A DNA stretch of 64,000 nucleotides from Formosa sp. L2A11 (GTDB lineage: Bacteria; Bacteroidota; Bacteroidia; Flavobacteriales; Flavobacteriaceae), in the NCBI RefSeq assembly GCF_009796865.1, contig NZ_CP047028.1, positions 3,719,742 to 3,783,741 of the forward strand, read 5' to 3'. Shown here one piece after another: positions 1-9,852 of this stretch. A program made the position numbers and the translations under genes. The notes under the pieces are model-generated. The model was given only the letters and a program-made list of their open reading frames with translations. It had not been told where the DNA came from and ran no database searches. How positions within the stretch are numbered: the stretch's first letter is position 1; each line of letters starts with the position of its first letter.

Positions 1-44
1 TCAATAATTGAAATTTGGCTCTTTTTAAAATTATTAAAATTGAA

Positions 45-575
45 TTAGAATATTTTTATACCTAAACCAACTTGTATATTACTATTTTTTGCTTCTAAAA
101 TTTGATCGTCGTCATACACATTTGTTATTCCGTAAGAATATCTTACATCTACATAAAAGTCATCAAGAAAGATATATTCTACACCTGCAATACCAGAAAA
201 AACTAAGTTATTAAAACCATCTTCAAATTCATGAACTTTAAGTCCTAATTGAGGTCCTAAACCTACAGATAAACGTTCTGTTACGGCATATTTAGCAAAT
301 ACAGGTAAATTAAGGTAAGATAATCTAAGAGATTCTTCTTTGGCACCTTCTGCAGAAAATTGAATTTCTGGTGCTATAGAAAATTTATCAGAAATACCAT
401 ATTGAGCTGTAAAACCAACTACAAATCCATTTCTGTGTGCGTTACCTGAAGGAACTTCAGAATCATAATCTAAATTAGACATATTTATTCCGGCTCTTAC
501 TCCAAATAAATCGAATTGAGCAAAACTAGTTGTAGTTGCTAGAATAGTTAAAACTAGAAAGGTAATTTTTTTCAT
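45..575 (-). CDS. Outer-membrane beta-barrel protein (PorT-like fold)
   Basis: The protein has 176 residues. A signal peptide of about 19 residues ends at SFA|Q. The rest is alternating amphipathic strands with many Gly and aromatic residues, and the protein ends in a phenylalanine (KIF), as outer-membrane barrels do. The size and the segment reading GxRAGINMSN near residue 25 resemble the small 8-strand barrels of the outer_membrane beta-barrel (PorT-like) family in Bacteroidota. The substrate and role are unknown. It lies alone, 88 bp from the start of the ppx gene stop side, and no terminator is visible before the window edge. The barrel call is firm; a more specific function cannot be given. 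Confidence 0.8.
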   Translation of the reverse strand: MKKITFLVLTILATTTSFAQFDLFGVRAGINMSNLDYDSEVPSGNAHRNGFVVGFTAQYGISDKFSIAPEIQFSAEGAKEESLRLSYLNLPVFAKYAVTERLSVGLGPQLGLKVHEFEDGFNNLVFSGIAGVEYIFLDDFYVDVRYSYGITNVYDDDQILEAKNSNIQVGLGIKIF

Positions 576-663
576 ATTGATAGATTTTGTTGCTAAGTTA
601 AAATTAATAGAATCACTTTAATATAATTGTAGTAAAAAAAAGGACAAAAATCACATTTTACCT

Positions 664-1572
664 TTAAATCAATTTTTTACTAGACACTGTTTCGTAATAC
701 AAACTCTTTATTATCCCATCACTTAACCCTATTTTAGGAACATAAATATCTTTTGCTCCACTCCATTTCATAGCCGACAGATAAATTCTTGCTGCTGGTA
801 TAATTACGTCTGCGCGATCTTGGTTTAAATCCAACTCGGTGATACGTTCTTCGTAAGAATAAGATTGCAATATATTATAATAAGATGTTAAATAAAAGAA
901 TGTTAACGGTTTTCCCACAGCTTTTCCTGAAACCTTAAAAATTTTATTAATATTTCCTCCAGAACCTATTAAATCTATTTTCTCATACTTTTTAGTATGT
1001 TCTTTAATCCAACTTTCTAATTCGTTCCAGGTTTCTCTTTTTACCATGTCGTTTAACAACCTTACAGTACCAATTTTAAAGGATCTAGAGATTTCTGTTT
1101 CTCCATGGTCTATAACTGTAAACTCTGTACTACCACCTCCAACATCTACATATAAATATGTTTTATTTGGATTTATAAATGCATTTAAATCTGTTGCTGC
1201 AATAATGGCAGCTTCTTCATCTCCTTCAATTATATCAATTTTAATATCCGATTGCTCTAAAATTTGTTGAACAACTTCTTTACTATTTTTTGCTTCACGC
1301 ATAGCTGATGTTGCACATGCCTTATATTTCTCTACTTTATGAGATTTCATAAGTAATTTAAAAGCATGCATAGTATCAATCATGCGTTCTATATTCTTTT
1401 CAGAAATTTTCTCTTCTAAAAACACATCTGCACCTAAACGAATTGGCACACGAACTAAAGAACTTTTTTTAAACTTCGTTGGCTTTCCTTCTTCTTCAAT
1501 AATATTAGCAATTAATAATCTTACGGCGTTAGATCCAATATCGATTGCTGCATATTTTTTTATTGTAAGCAT
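664..1572 (-). CDS. ppx: Ppx/GppA-family exopolyphosphatase, short form
   Basis: This 302-residue protein is a Ppx/GppA phosphatase, which removes terminal phosphate from polyphosphate or converts pppGpp to ppGpp. The ASKHA fold is visible: the phosphate-1 loop AIDIGSNAVR at residues 9-18 and the second nucleotide loop DVGGGSTE near residue 143. At about 300 residues it lacks the C-terminal HD-like domain of E. coli Ppx (about 510 residues), as in most Bacteroidota homologues. The start codon lies one base after the stop of the polyphosphate kinase gene, so the two are translated from one mRNA and can set the balance of polyphosphate synthesis and breakdown. Which of the two substrates is preferred cannot be read from the sequence. 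Confidence 0.9.
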   Translation of the reverse strand: MLTIKKYAAIDIGSNAVRLLIANIIEEEGKPTKFKKSSLVRVPIRLGADVFLEEKISEKNIERMIDTMHAFKLLMKSHKVEKYKACATSAMREAKNSKEVVQQILEQSDIKIDIIEGDEEAAIIAATDLNAFINPNKTYLYVDVGGGSTEFTVIDHGETEISRSFKIGTVRLLNDMVKRETWNELESWIKEHTKKYEKIDLIGSGGNINKIFKVSGKAVGKPLTFFYLTSYYNILQSYSYEERITELDLNQDRADVIIPAARIYLSAMKWSGAKDIYVPKIGLSDGIIKSLYYETVSSKKLI

Positions 1573-1573
1573 A

Positions 1574-3637
1574 TTACCCTTTTAATTTGTTTAAGTAATA
1601 TTCGTAGGTTGCGAACTGCGATCTTACTTTTGTTTTATTATTTTTTTTATGTTCGTTGGTCTGTTCTAAATTTAAAATTCTTGCTTTTACATTATCACTC
1701 CAACAAATATTAAACGTATCTAATAATTCTTGTTTAATATCCTTATCATAAATAGGGCAAGTGACCTCTACTCTATTTTCAATATTTCTAGTCATCCAAT
1801 CTGCAGATGAAATATAAACTTTAGGATTTCCGCCATTACCAAATACATATAATCTGGTATGCTCTAAAAACTTATCGACAATACTTATTACCTCGATATT
1901 TTCACTCATACCTTCTATACCTGGAACTAAACAACATAAACCTCTAACAATCATTTGGATTTTCACTCCTGCTCGACTCGCTTCGTATAGTTTATCTACC
2001 ATTTTATAGCTAGAAATACTATTCATTTTAAGTTTTATACTTGCAGGTTTACCTAATTTCACATTAACAATTTCTGCATCAATTAACTTAAAAAAAGCCT
2101 TTTGTGTATAATGTGGCGATGTTATAATATGTTTATATCTGTATATTAAATAATTTGTTTCAAAAAAACTAAAAACTTTATTAATATCTTTTAAAATACT
2201 TTGATCTGCTGTGAATAAAGTATAATCTGTATAGATTTTAGCGGTAGATTCGTTAAAGTTTCCTGTACTTACAATTCCGTATCTTTTTATCTTTTTATTT
2301 TCTTCGCGTTCAATTACACACATTTTACTGTGCACTTTTAAACCTTGAACTCCAAAAATTAAGTTAATCCCTTCAACTTCCATTTGCTCTGCATAAGCAA
2401 TATTTGCTTGTTCATCAAAACGGGCTTGTAATTCTATAGATACAGTAACGCGTTTTCCGTTTTTTGCTGCATTAATTAATGAACTTGCAATATCTGAAAT
2501 TTGAGCTAATCTATAAATTGTTATTTTTATGGTTTTAACTTTAGGATCTAAAGCGGCCTCTCTTAAAAATTTAACGATATAAGAGAATGTATGATAAGGT
2601 GCGTATAGTAAAAAATCTTTTTTGGCAATTAGAGGAAAAATACTTTCTTCTAAACTTAATCCTTTAATAAGTAAAGGTTCTATTTTATCATACAACAAAT
2701 CGGTTCTTCCTAAACTAGGAAACCCCATATAATCACGTCTGTTATGGTAACGCCCTCCAGGAATAATACTATCTGAAGGTTCTATATTCATTTTTTTTAA
2801 TAAATAATCAAGGGTGTCTTTTTCAATTTCTTTATCGTACACAAACCTAACAGGCTCTCCAACTTGTCTGTGTTTTACACTATCTGATAATTTATCGATA
2901 AAACTTTTACTTAAATCGCTTTCAAAATCAAGCTCACCATCTCTAGTAATTTTTATCATGTGAGCAGAAATAGACTTATAATCGAAAATATTAAAAATAT
3001 CGTCTAAACAATAGCGAAGTAAATCGTCTAACATAATAATATAATCTTTATCATCTTCTCTTGGAAGAACGACAAAACGATCCATATTTTTAGAGATTTC
3101 AATTAATGCAAATTGATTTTTATCTGTACTCATATGCATATTTACGGCCAAATATGCAGCACTATCTTTTAATAACGGAAGCTTAACTAAATCGCTTAAA
3201 ATAATAGTGACTAGCGCAGGGCTTACCTTTTGAATAAAATATTGTTTTATAAACAGGTGCTGTGATGGAGAAATTTGATTTTCATCAATTATAAAAATAT
3301 TCTCTTTCTTTAAATTATTTTGAATATTTTTTAAAATCATTAAACTTTCAGACTGTTGCTCTATTACAATATCTGTAATAATTTCTAAAAGTTCACTAGC
3401 TTTAATTCCGCCAAGTTCACTTTTACCAGCCTTACCAGCTTCATCTATACGTTTAACTGTCGCGTAACGTACTTTAAAAAACTCATCTAAATTATTTGAA
3501 AATATACCTAAAAATCGCAAACGTTCAATTAAAGGCACGTTTTTATCTTCAGCTTCTTGCAGTACTCTAGCGTTAAATTGAAGCCAACTAATTTCTCTAT
3601 TAATATATATGTTATTAGCTTTTTCGATTTTTATCAT
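1574..3637 (-). CDS. ppk1: Polyphosphate kinase 1
   Basis: PPK1 reversibly transfers the gamma phosphate of ATP to a growing polyphosphate chain. The protein has 687 residues, the usual length. The N-terminal domain begins with the family hallmark NREISWLQFN (residues 13-22). The two catalytic-domain histidines are present: H436 in VHSKM, which corresponds to the autophosphorylated histidine of E. coli, and H593 in EHTRLY. The motif YHNRRDYMGFPS lies in the middle. The gene is the first of a ppk1-ppx pair, and a TAnnTTTG promoter element lies 25 bp upstream of the ATG. No odd features. Confidence 0.97.
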   Translation of the reverse strand: MIKIEKANNIYINREISWLQFNARVLQEAEDKNVPLIERLRFLGIFSNNLDEFFKVRYATVKRIDEAGKAGKSELGGIKASELLEIITDIVIEQQSESLMILKNIQNNLKKENIFIIDENQISPSQHLFIKQYFIQKVSPALVTIILSDLVKLPLLKDSAAYLAVNMHMSTDKNQFALIEISKNMDRFVVLPREDDKDYIIMLDDLLRYCLDDIFNIFDYKSISAHMIKITRDGELDFESDLSKSFIDKLSDSVKHRQVGEPVRFVYDKEIEKDTLDYLLKKMNIEPSDSIIPGGRYHNRRDYMGFPSLGRTDLLYDKIEPLLIKGLSLEESIFPLIAKKDFLLYAPYHTFSYIVKFLREAALDPKVKTIKITIYRLAQISDIASSLINAAKNGKRVTVSIELQARFDEQANIAYAEQMEVEGINLIFGVQGLKVHSKMCVIEREENKKIKRYGIVSTGNFNESTAKIYTDYTLFTADQSILKDINKVFSFFETNYLIYRYKHIITSPHYTQKAFFKLIDAEIVNVKLGKPASIKLKMNSISSYKMVDKLYEASRAGVKIQMIVRGLCCLVPGIEGMSENIEVISIVDKFLEHTRLYVFGNGGNPKVYISSADWMTRNIENRVEVTCPIYDKDIKQELLDTFNICWSDNVKARILNLEQTNEHKKNNKTKVRSQFATYEYYLNKLKG

Positions 3638-3661
3638 TTAAATAATTTTTATTTCTTCATA

Positions 3662-3669
3662 CAAATATA
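3662..3669 (-). promoter_or_regulatory. Promoter -7 element TATATTTG for ppk1-ppx
   Basis: Exact match to the Bacteroidota -7 consensus TAnnTTTG on the minus strand, 24 bp before the ppk1 ATG. No clear -33 TTG at the expected spacing. Confidence 0.5.
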
Positions 3670-3735
3670 TTGTATTTAGAATTTAATTTCATTTACTGTA
3701 TGTTATTAAGTCAAGAATAAATTAAAAAAAAATAA

Positions 3736-4227
3736 TTATTTTAAAGCTTTAGGAAATAATTTAAGTTTTAAGTAACCCGACTTTAGTTCAGACCAATTAT
3801 TAATATCGAATTCTAAAACAACCAAACCACTAGTTGGTACATTTTCTATATAAACATCGCCATATGTATTTACGAAATTATTTATGGCATTATTATGTCC
3901 AAAAATAAATACAGTATCTAAATCGTCTGTTAAAGATTTGATAAAATTGGATAGTTTTTGACCATCAAAATCATACAAATCTTCAATAATTTGTATTTCA
4001 ACATCCACATTCTTAAAAAAGTTATTAACAAAAATATTACAAGTCTCTAAGGTACGTTTCGCAGGACTACAAAAAATATTTTGGGAAGAAATATCTGACA
4101 TTTCTAAAAAATTCCTACAAACCTTAACAGTATTACCGTAACCTACTGGTTTTAAAGACCTAAAAAGGTCTTCTACACCACCCTTCCATGATGATTTACC
4201 ATGTCTTACGACTACTATTTTTTTCAT
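3736..4227 (-). CDS. SixA-like phosphohistidine phosphatase (histidine phosphatase superfamily)
   Basis: The protein has 163 residues. The catalytic RHG motif is at residues 8-10 (VVRHGKSSW), and the second histidine of the family lies in FGHNNAI near residue 116. The short length without insertions is typical of SixA, which removes phosphate from histidine phosphotransfer domains; many Bacteroidota homologues have no tested substrate. It is separated from ppk1 by 98 bp that hold a separate ppk1 promoter, so it is probably not in the ppk1 operon, but it points the same way. The superfamily is certain; the substrate is not. Confidence 0.85.
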   Translation of the reverse strand: MKKIVVVRHGKSSWKGGVEDLFRSLKPVGYGNTVKVCRNFLEMSDISSQNIFCSPAKRTLETCNIFVNNFFKNVDVEIQIIEDLYDFDGQKLSNFIKSLTDDLDTVFIFGHNNAINNFVNTYGDVYIENVPTSGLVVLEFDINNWSELKSGYLKLKLFPKALK

Positions 4228-4970
4228 AATTTAAAAATAAGAAAAAGCACTGAATTATAATTTTAATTAATAAAATTATACACTTATAAACACTAATATG
4301 TTAATAAGTGCCAAAAAGAAATACGACGAAATACAACAAACACCTGCTTAAAAACAAAGAGATTACACTTCATCGAAAATAAGACGTCTTTTAACATTAA
4401 ATTTTGTTTTTCTAATACTAACTGTCGTTTTTTGTAAGTATTAATTGTGAAGAATATGATCCCAAGTCTAATTTCAATACCTAAAGCCCAAGTTTTGCTA
4501 GTCAAAACTTTCCCACAAGACTTTATGCATTCTAGACAAATTTTACTTCCTAACCAAAAGTAAGACAAATTGATAGTTGAAATAAATTGAATTTTATTTA
4601 GAAAAAAGAAATTAACGATAATCAATAAATTGTATATGGTAATAAATTACGCTTCAATTCTATTCTTGTATTTTACTATTTATTATTTAAGGCACCAGGT
4701 ATATGAATCAGACTCTAGTCCGTCTAGAATACGTTTAAGATTCAAACAAGGGCCGTACAAGATGCTTCTTTTATCGAAAGATTTTAACCTTAAAGAAACA
4801 CTTCACTCTTTAAATTACTTTTCTTTTATTCTAAAAAATCACATACAAACTTTGTTAAACTCAACAAGTAAGAGTTTACTGAATTTTATTATAGACCCAA
4901 AAATAACTAATTATAATAAAGTTGTTAATCCATCATAACCAGTATCAGGATAACTTAATCGATTCATGAA
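4228..4970. other. 743-bp gap without a credible gene, upstream of the adhesin operon
   Basis: Two open frames of about 100 codons exist here (4293-4625 minus, 4630-4938 plus). Both have biased, low-complexity composition, no signal peptide, no recognisable motif and no promoter, so I do not call them genes. I see no TAnnTTTG element near the adhesin ATG at 4971. A short inverted repeat (TCTAG around TCCGT) lies at about 4714-4728. The gap is long for this genome and probably holds a long 5' leader or distal regulatory sites for the 8-kb operon that follows. No tRNA or small RNA could be recognised by eye. Confidence 0.5.
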
Positions 4971-7900
4971 ATGAAAAAAATTTACGCTACGAAATTTAAA
5001 GCTTATAAAAACATTAGACAGTATTCGCTGTTAGCATTAGTGCTAATGGCATGCAGTTTTTATAGCTATGGACAATCACAAGTACCTTTTAGCTCTAGGG
5101 CTACATATTCTGTTAATGGTGATTTTACTATTATAGGAAATGCCAATCTTACTGAAGCAACAGGTTCAGATGACATGATCTATGTAGATATTGATGGAGA
5201 CCCTAACACGGTTAACTCATCATCTGCTACTGTTCAACTTACAGATGAGAGTGGACAATTAATAGATAATACATCTAATATTGTTTATGCAGGATTATAT
5301 TGGACAGGTCGTCCTCCTGGTGAAGAGTTTATTGTAACTAACCCTAACACTGGACTTGCTAAAACATTAAAAAAACCTGTAGTATCTATAAATGGACCTA
5401 GTTCTGCTGGATATACAGAAGTAACAGCTAACACTGGAGATATCTATTATCCTGAAGGATCTTTTAATGACATGTATATCGCTTTTGCTGATGTAACTAG
5501 TTATGTTCAAGCAAATGGTGCTGGTGAATATACTGTTGCAGATATTGCATTAGTTGAAGGACAAGATAACACAGTTGGCTTAGGTATTGGATATTACGGA
5601 GCATGGAGTATGGTTATCGTTTACGAAAACTCGACTATGAGAAGCCGTAATATTGGTGTTTTCGATGGTTATTCTTTTAAAGGTGTACCTAACGATCCAA
5701 ATTATGAACTACTTAGTTACATAGACTTAGATATTAGTGGTTTAAATACTGCTGATTATGTAAATGCCCAAATAGGTGTTATGGGTGCTGAGGGTGATGC
5801 TGATTTAGCGGGAGACGCTTTAACAACTCAATATGGTGGTACTGGAGATTATATACAACGATTAAGCCACAGCACGAATACAACAACAAACTTTTTTAAT
5901 TCATCAATAAATGTTGGAGGCTCTCCAAGAACACCTAATGGGACTGTTTATGGAATTGACTTAAGTAAATTCGACCTTCCAGAAGTTAGTGTAGTTCCTA
6001 ATCAAAATAATTTATCAATACAATATACAGCAACTACAGATAAGTATGTTATTTACAACTTAACTTTAGCTTTTGAAACAGTAACATTACCTGAGCCTCC
6101 TGAAGATGCAACTTATGAGTGTCTTGCAGATGTTCCTGTAATGGAAGATTTAATTGCAGACGATATTTGTTCAGATACAGGTGGTACGATTACCTCTGTA
6201 AATAGTGAAACAACAAACGCTTCAGACCCGTGTAATATTATTATAACACGTACATGGTCGTTCACAGATTCATGTGGAGATACATCAGTAGTATCACAAA
6301 CTATTAATTTAGTAGACACTACTGCTCCTGTTGCTCCAGAAGCTCCTGCAGATATTACTGTAGCCTGCTTAACAGAACTTCCTGCAGATCTTGAATTAGA
6401 AGCTACAGATAATTGTGGTGACATTATAACTGCAATTGGTGAAGATACTATAGTAGCTTCTACAAATGGAGGATGTAATCAATCTGTTATTCGTACTTGG
6501 ACATTTTCAGACGATTGTGGTAATACTTCAGAAATATCTCAAAACATAACAGTTATTGATGATGTTGCTCCTGTATTTATAGAAGAACCTCAAGATATTG
6601 TTTATGATTGTGATGGAGAACAAAGACTCCCTACTATTGATGCATGGGTACTACATAATGGATATGCTCTTGCAAACGATAATTGTTCTGATTTAACATG
6701 GACAAACAATTACAATTCAGAAATGCCAACATGTAATGAAGGTGTAACAGTAGAATTTACTGCAACTGATGCATGTGGGAATTCAATTTCTCAATCTGCA
6801 ACTTATACAATATTAGATGAAACTGGACCTATTATAGAGACTGCTCCAGAAGCTTTAGTTATGGAATGTAATGAAGATTATCAAAGCACTTTAAATACTT
6901 GGTTAGCATCTAATGGTGGTAGTGCAGCAACAGATGCTTGTTCAACAGAAGTTACTTGGTCTAATGATTTTAGTTCTGATACCTTCAACATGCAAGCATG
7001 TGGAGAAGACAATGCAACAACTGTAATTTTTACTGCAACAGATTTATGTGGAAACATAACAACTACATCTTCAACAATTACAGTAATTGATGTTACTGCT
7101 CCAACAGTACCAACAAATGTACCTGAAGACGTTTCTGTAGAATGTTATGACGATATTCCTGAAATGATTAATCTTACTGCTACCGACGAATGTGTTGGAG
7201 AAATTACAGTATCAGGTGTAGATACAGAAGACAATTCAGATCCATCTAATATAATTATTACACGTACTTGGACATTTACTGATGCTTGTGGAAACACTTC
7301 TGAGGTCTCTCAAATCATAACAGTTAGTGATATTACTGCTCCTGTAATAGATAGTATACCTGCAGATTTAGCATTTGAATGTATTGATGATGTACCAGCA
7401 ATGGAAGCTTTAACCGCAATAGATAATTGTTCTGGTATTATTACTTCTAATGGTACAGAAACAATTAACGATGCAGATGCTTGTAATCTAATTATTACTC
7501 GTACTTGGGTATTCACTGATGATAGCGGAAACTCTACTGAAACAACACAAACAATAACAGTTATAGATGATGTTGCTCCAACAGCACCAGCGGCTCCAGA
7601 AGATGTAACTGTACAATGTTCAGATGATGTTCCTGCAATGGTTGACTTAACTGCTACAGATAATTGTGGTGGGGAAATAACTTCAACAGGTGTAGATACA
7701 ACAACAAGTGTAGATACTTGTAGTAGTATTATAACAAGAACATGGTCTTTCACAGATTCATGTGGTAACACGTCAACAGCAACACAAATTATTACAGTAA
7801 TAGATACAACGGCTCCGGTAATCACTAATGAAGCTGCAGATATAGTAACACAATGTGATGGTTTAGAAGGAACTCCAACAATCGATGCTTGGGTAGCCAT

Positions 7901-9842
7901 AAATGCAGGTGCAAGAGCTGAAGATAATTGTTCAGATATTACTTGGACAAACAACTATGATCCATCAATACCAAGTTGTACAAACCCTATTGAAGTGATA
8001 TTTACAGCAACAGATGCTTGTGGAAACTCGACTTCTACTTCTGCTACATATATAGTAAACGATGAAACAGCTCCTGTAATAGATACAGAGCCTCAAGATT
8101 TAGTTTATGAATGTAATGATGCAGAAAACACATTACAAGATTGGTTAACTACTAATGGTGGTGCTGTAGCATCAGATTATTGTTCAGACACAATAACTTG
8201 GAGTAACGATTTTGATGCTTCATCAATGAACTCTACAGTTTGTGGAGAAGATAACTCTGTTACTGTAACATTTACAGCAGTAGATAACTGTGGAAATGCT
8301 GCTGAAACTACTGCAACAATAACGATTATAGATGAAACTGCTCCAACTGCTCCAACTAACGTTCCTGCAGATGTTACTGTAGAATGTGATGGAGATGTTC
8401 CTGCAATGATTAATCTTACGGCTACAGATGAATGTACAGGAGATATTACTGTTGCTGGTGTAGATACAGAAGACAATACAGATCCTCTTAATATAATTAT
8501 TACACGTACATGGACTTTTTCTGATGCATGTGGTAATACTACAGAAGTATCTCAAATAATAACTGTTAAAGACGTTACATCTCCTGTAGTAGATAACGTA
8601 CCAACAGATACAACATATGCATGTATAGACGATGTTCCTGAATTAGATACATTAACAGCAACAGATAACTGTACTGGTATATTAACTTCAGACGGAACAG
8701 AAACTATTGAAGATACAGATTCTTGTAACGTAACAATTACACGTACTTGGATGTTTACAGACAATAGTGGTAACACTACAGAAGTAACACAAACTATTAG
8801 TGTTATAGATGATGTTGCTCCAACAGCACCAGCGGCTCCAGAAGATGTAACTATACAATGTTCAGATGATGTTCCTGCAATGGTTGACTTAACTGCTACA
8901 GATAATTGTGGTGGGGAAATAACTTCAACAGGTGTAGATACAACAACAAGTGTAGATACTTGTAGTAGTATTATAACAAGAACATGGTCTTTCACAGATT
9001 CATGTGGTAACACGTCAACAACAACACAAATAATTACAGTAGCAGATACAATCGCTCCTACTCTAGTAAGTGATTTTGATAGTGAAGTTGAAATTAACTG
9101 TTCTGAATTACCAGCAATACCTGAATTAGAATTCACAGATAACTGTTCTTCTACTGTAGAAGTAGAGTATACAGAAGAAAGCACATCAACCGGTGCAGCC
9201 TTTGAAAACTATCTTGTATTAAGAGATTGGACAGTAACAGATAGTTGTGGTAATACAGAAGTATTTACTCAAACAATCACAGTTAATGTACAACAAGACA
9301 TAGTACAAGTGTTTGACGATAGATGTACAGAAGGTGGTTCTGTAGACTTAGACAGCTATTTAGAAGATTCTAGTATAGATGGTACTTGGATTGTAGAATC
9401 TGGAGAGACTACAATAAACGGAAGTACTTACGATCCTATTAATTCTGAAGTAGGTGCAACCTATGTGTTCACTTTTACTGAAGCAAATGGATGTCAAAAT
9501 CAAACATCAGTTTCAATACTAATTAATGAAGATTGTGTTGAACCAACTTGTGATCCTATTGTTTCTTCTACAGTTACTCCAAACGGTGACCAATGGAATG
9601 AATACTTTACAGTAACAGGACTTGATAGATGTGGATTTGTTATTAACATTGAAATCTATAACCGTTGGGGTGCATTAGTATACAAAGCGACAGATTATCA
9701 AAACAACTGGAATGGTAAGAATGATAAAGGAGGTTTTGGAAATGCTAGTAATTTACCAACTGGAACATATTATTACATTGTAACATTAAAAAATAGCGGA
9801 TTGAAACCATTAACAGGTTCTATTTACTTAGGAAACCAATAA
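4971..9842 (+). CDS. Giant cell-surface adhesin with tandem HYR-like repeats and type B T9SS sorting domain (SprB-like)
   Basis: The protein has 1623 residues. A signal peptide with a long basic N-region ends near YSYG|Q (about residue 35). Residues 36-380 form a unique N-terminal region. Residues about 383-1450 are 13 tandem modules of about 80 residues. Each begins with AP-x(8)-D-x(3)-EC and contains TATDxC, ITRTWxFTDxCGNTS and a closing ITVxDxTAP; paired cysteines suggest one or two disulfides per module. Modules 3-7 and 8-12 form two copies of a 414-residue super-repeat. Residues about 1527-1623 are the gliding motility-associated C-terminal (CHU_C, type B) domain, with VTPNGD and IYNRWG motifs, which directs secretion through the type IX system. 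The downstream PorP/SprF-like gene fits the sprB-sprF arrangement of Flavobacterium johnsoniae. Adhesion or gliding is inferred, not shown. Confidence 0.9.
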   Translation: MKKIYATKFKAYKNIRQYSLLALVLMACSFYSYGQSQVPFSSRATYSVNGDFTIIGNANLTEATGSDDMIYVDIDGDPNTVNSSSATVQLTDESGQLIDNTSNIVYAGLYWTGRPPGEEFIVTNPNTGLAKTLKKPVVSINGPSSAGYTEVTANTGDIYYPEGSFNDMYIAFADVTSYVQANGAGEYTVADIALVEGQDNTVGLGIGYYGAWSMVIVYENSTMRSRNIGVFDGYSFKGVPNDPNYELLSYIDLDISGLNTADYVNAQIGVMGAEGDADLAGDALTTQYGGTGDYIQRLSHSTNTTTNFFNSSINVGGSPRTPNGTVYGIDLSKFDLPEVSVVPNQNNLSIQYTATTDKYVIYNLTLAFETVTLPEPPEDATYECLADVPVMEDLIADDICSDTGGTITSVNSETTNASDPCNIIITRTWSFTDSCGDTSVVSQTINLVDTTAPVAPEAPADITVACLTELPADLELEATDNCGDIITAIGEDTIVASTNGGCNQSVIRTWTFSDDCGNTSEISQNITVIDDVAPVFIEEPQDIVYDCDGEQRLPTIDAWVLHNGYALANDNCSDLTWTNNYNSEMPTCNEGVTVEFTATDACGNSISQSATYTILDETGPIIETAPEALVMECNEDYQSTLNTWLASNGGSAATDACSTEVTWSNDFSSDTFNMQACGEDNATTVIFTATDLCGNITTTSSTITVIDVTAPTVPTNVPEDVSVECYDDIPEMINLTATDECVGEITVSGVDTEDNSDPSNIIITRTWTFTDACGNTSEVSQIITVSDITAPVIDSIPADLAFECIDDVPAMEALTAIDNCSGIITSNGTETINDADACNLIITRTWVFTDDSGNSTETTQTITVIDDVAPTAPAAPEDVTVQCSDDVPAMVDLTATDNCGGEITSTGVDTTTSVDTCSSIITRTWSFTDSCGNTSTATQIITVIDTTAPVITNEAADIVTQCDGLEGTPTIDAWVAINAGARAEDNCSDITWTNNYDPSIPSCTNPIEVIFTATDACGNSTSTSATYIVNDETAPVIDTEPQDLVYECNDAENTLQDWLTTNGGAVASDYCSDTITWSNDFDASSMNSTVCGEDNSVTVTFTAVDNCGNAAETTATITIIDETAPTAPTNVPADVTVECDGDVPAMINLTATDECTGDITVAGVDTEDNTDPLNIIITRTWTFSDACGNTTEVSQIITVKDVTSPVVDNVPTDTTYACIDDVPELDTLTATDNCTGILTSDGTETIEDTDSCNVTITRTWMFTDNSGNTTEVTQTISVIDDVAPTAPAAPEDVTIQCSDDVPAMVDLTATDNCGGEITSTGVDTTTSVDTCSSIITRTWSFTDSCGNTSTTTQIITVADTIAPTLVSDFDSEVEINCSELPAIPELEFTDNCSSTVEVEYTEESTSTGAAFENYLVLRDWTVTDSCGNTEVFTQTITVNVQQDIVQVFDDRCTEGGSVDLDSYLEDSSIDGTWIVESGETTINGSTYDPINSEVGATYVFTFTEANGCQNQTSVSILINEDCVEPTCDPIVSSTVTPNGDQWNEYFTVTGLDRCGFVINIEIYNRWGALVYKATDYQNNWNGKNDKGGFGNASNLPTGTYYYIVTLKNSGLKPLTGSIYLGNQ
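7561..7799 (+). repeat. 239-bp near-identical repeat, copy 1
   Basis: Read base by base against 8803-9041, this segment differs at only three positions. The surrounding modules of the two super-repeats are much more diverged, which points to recent gene conversion or unequal exchange inside the gene. Confidence 0.95.
8803..9041 (+). repeat. 239-bp near-identical repeat, copy 2
   Basis: Partner of 7561-7799 at an offset of exactly 1242 bp, in frame. The three differences are G/A, G/A and T/A. Confidence 0.95.
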
Positions 9843-9852
9843 AAAATAACCT

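Larger units (their letters stand above)
6565..9048 (+). repeat. Two tandem 1242-bp (414-codon) super-repeats of five modules each
   Basis: Unit 1 covers about 6565-7806 and unit 2 about 7807-9048. The five modules follow in the same order in both: two longer modules with WTNNY or TWSNDF, one with TATDEC, one with GTETI, and one with PAMVDL. Four of the five pairs are clearly diverged; the fifth is almost identical in DNA. Confidence 0.85.

Noticed and set aside
4293..4938. Two opposing open frames of about 100 codons (4293-4625 minus, 4630-4938 plus) in the gap before the adhesin
   Set aside because: Composition is low-complexity, no motif or signal is present, and neither has a promoter element or a plausible partner gene.
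6113..9184. Several long minus-strand open frames inside the adhesin gene
   Set aside because: They are antisense shadows of a repetitive coding sequence, low in complexity (Val/Ser/Ile-rich) and repeat in step with the adhesin modules.
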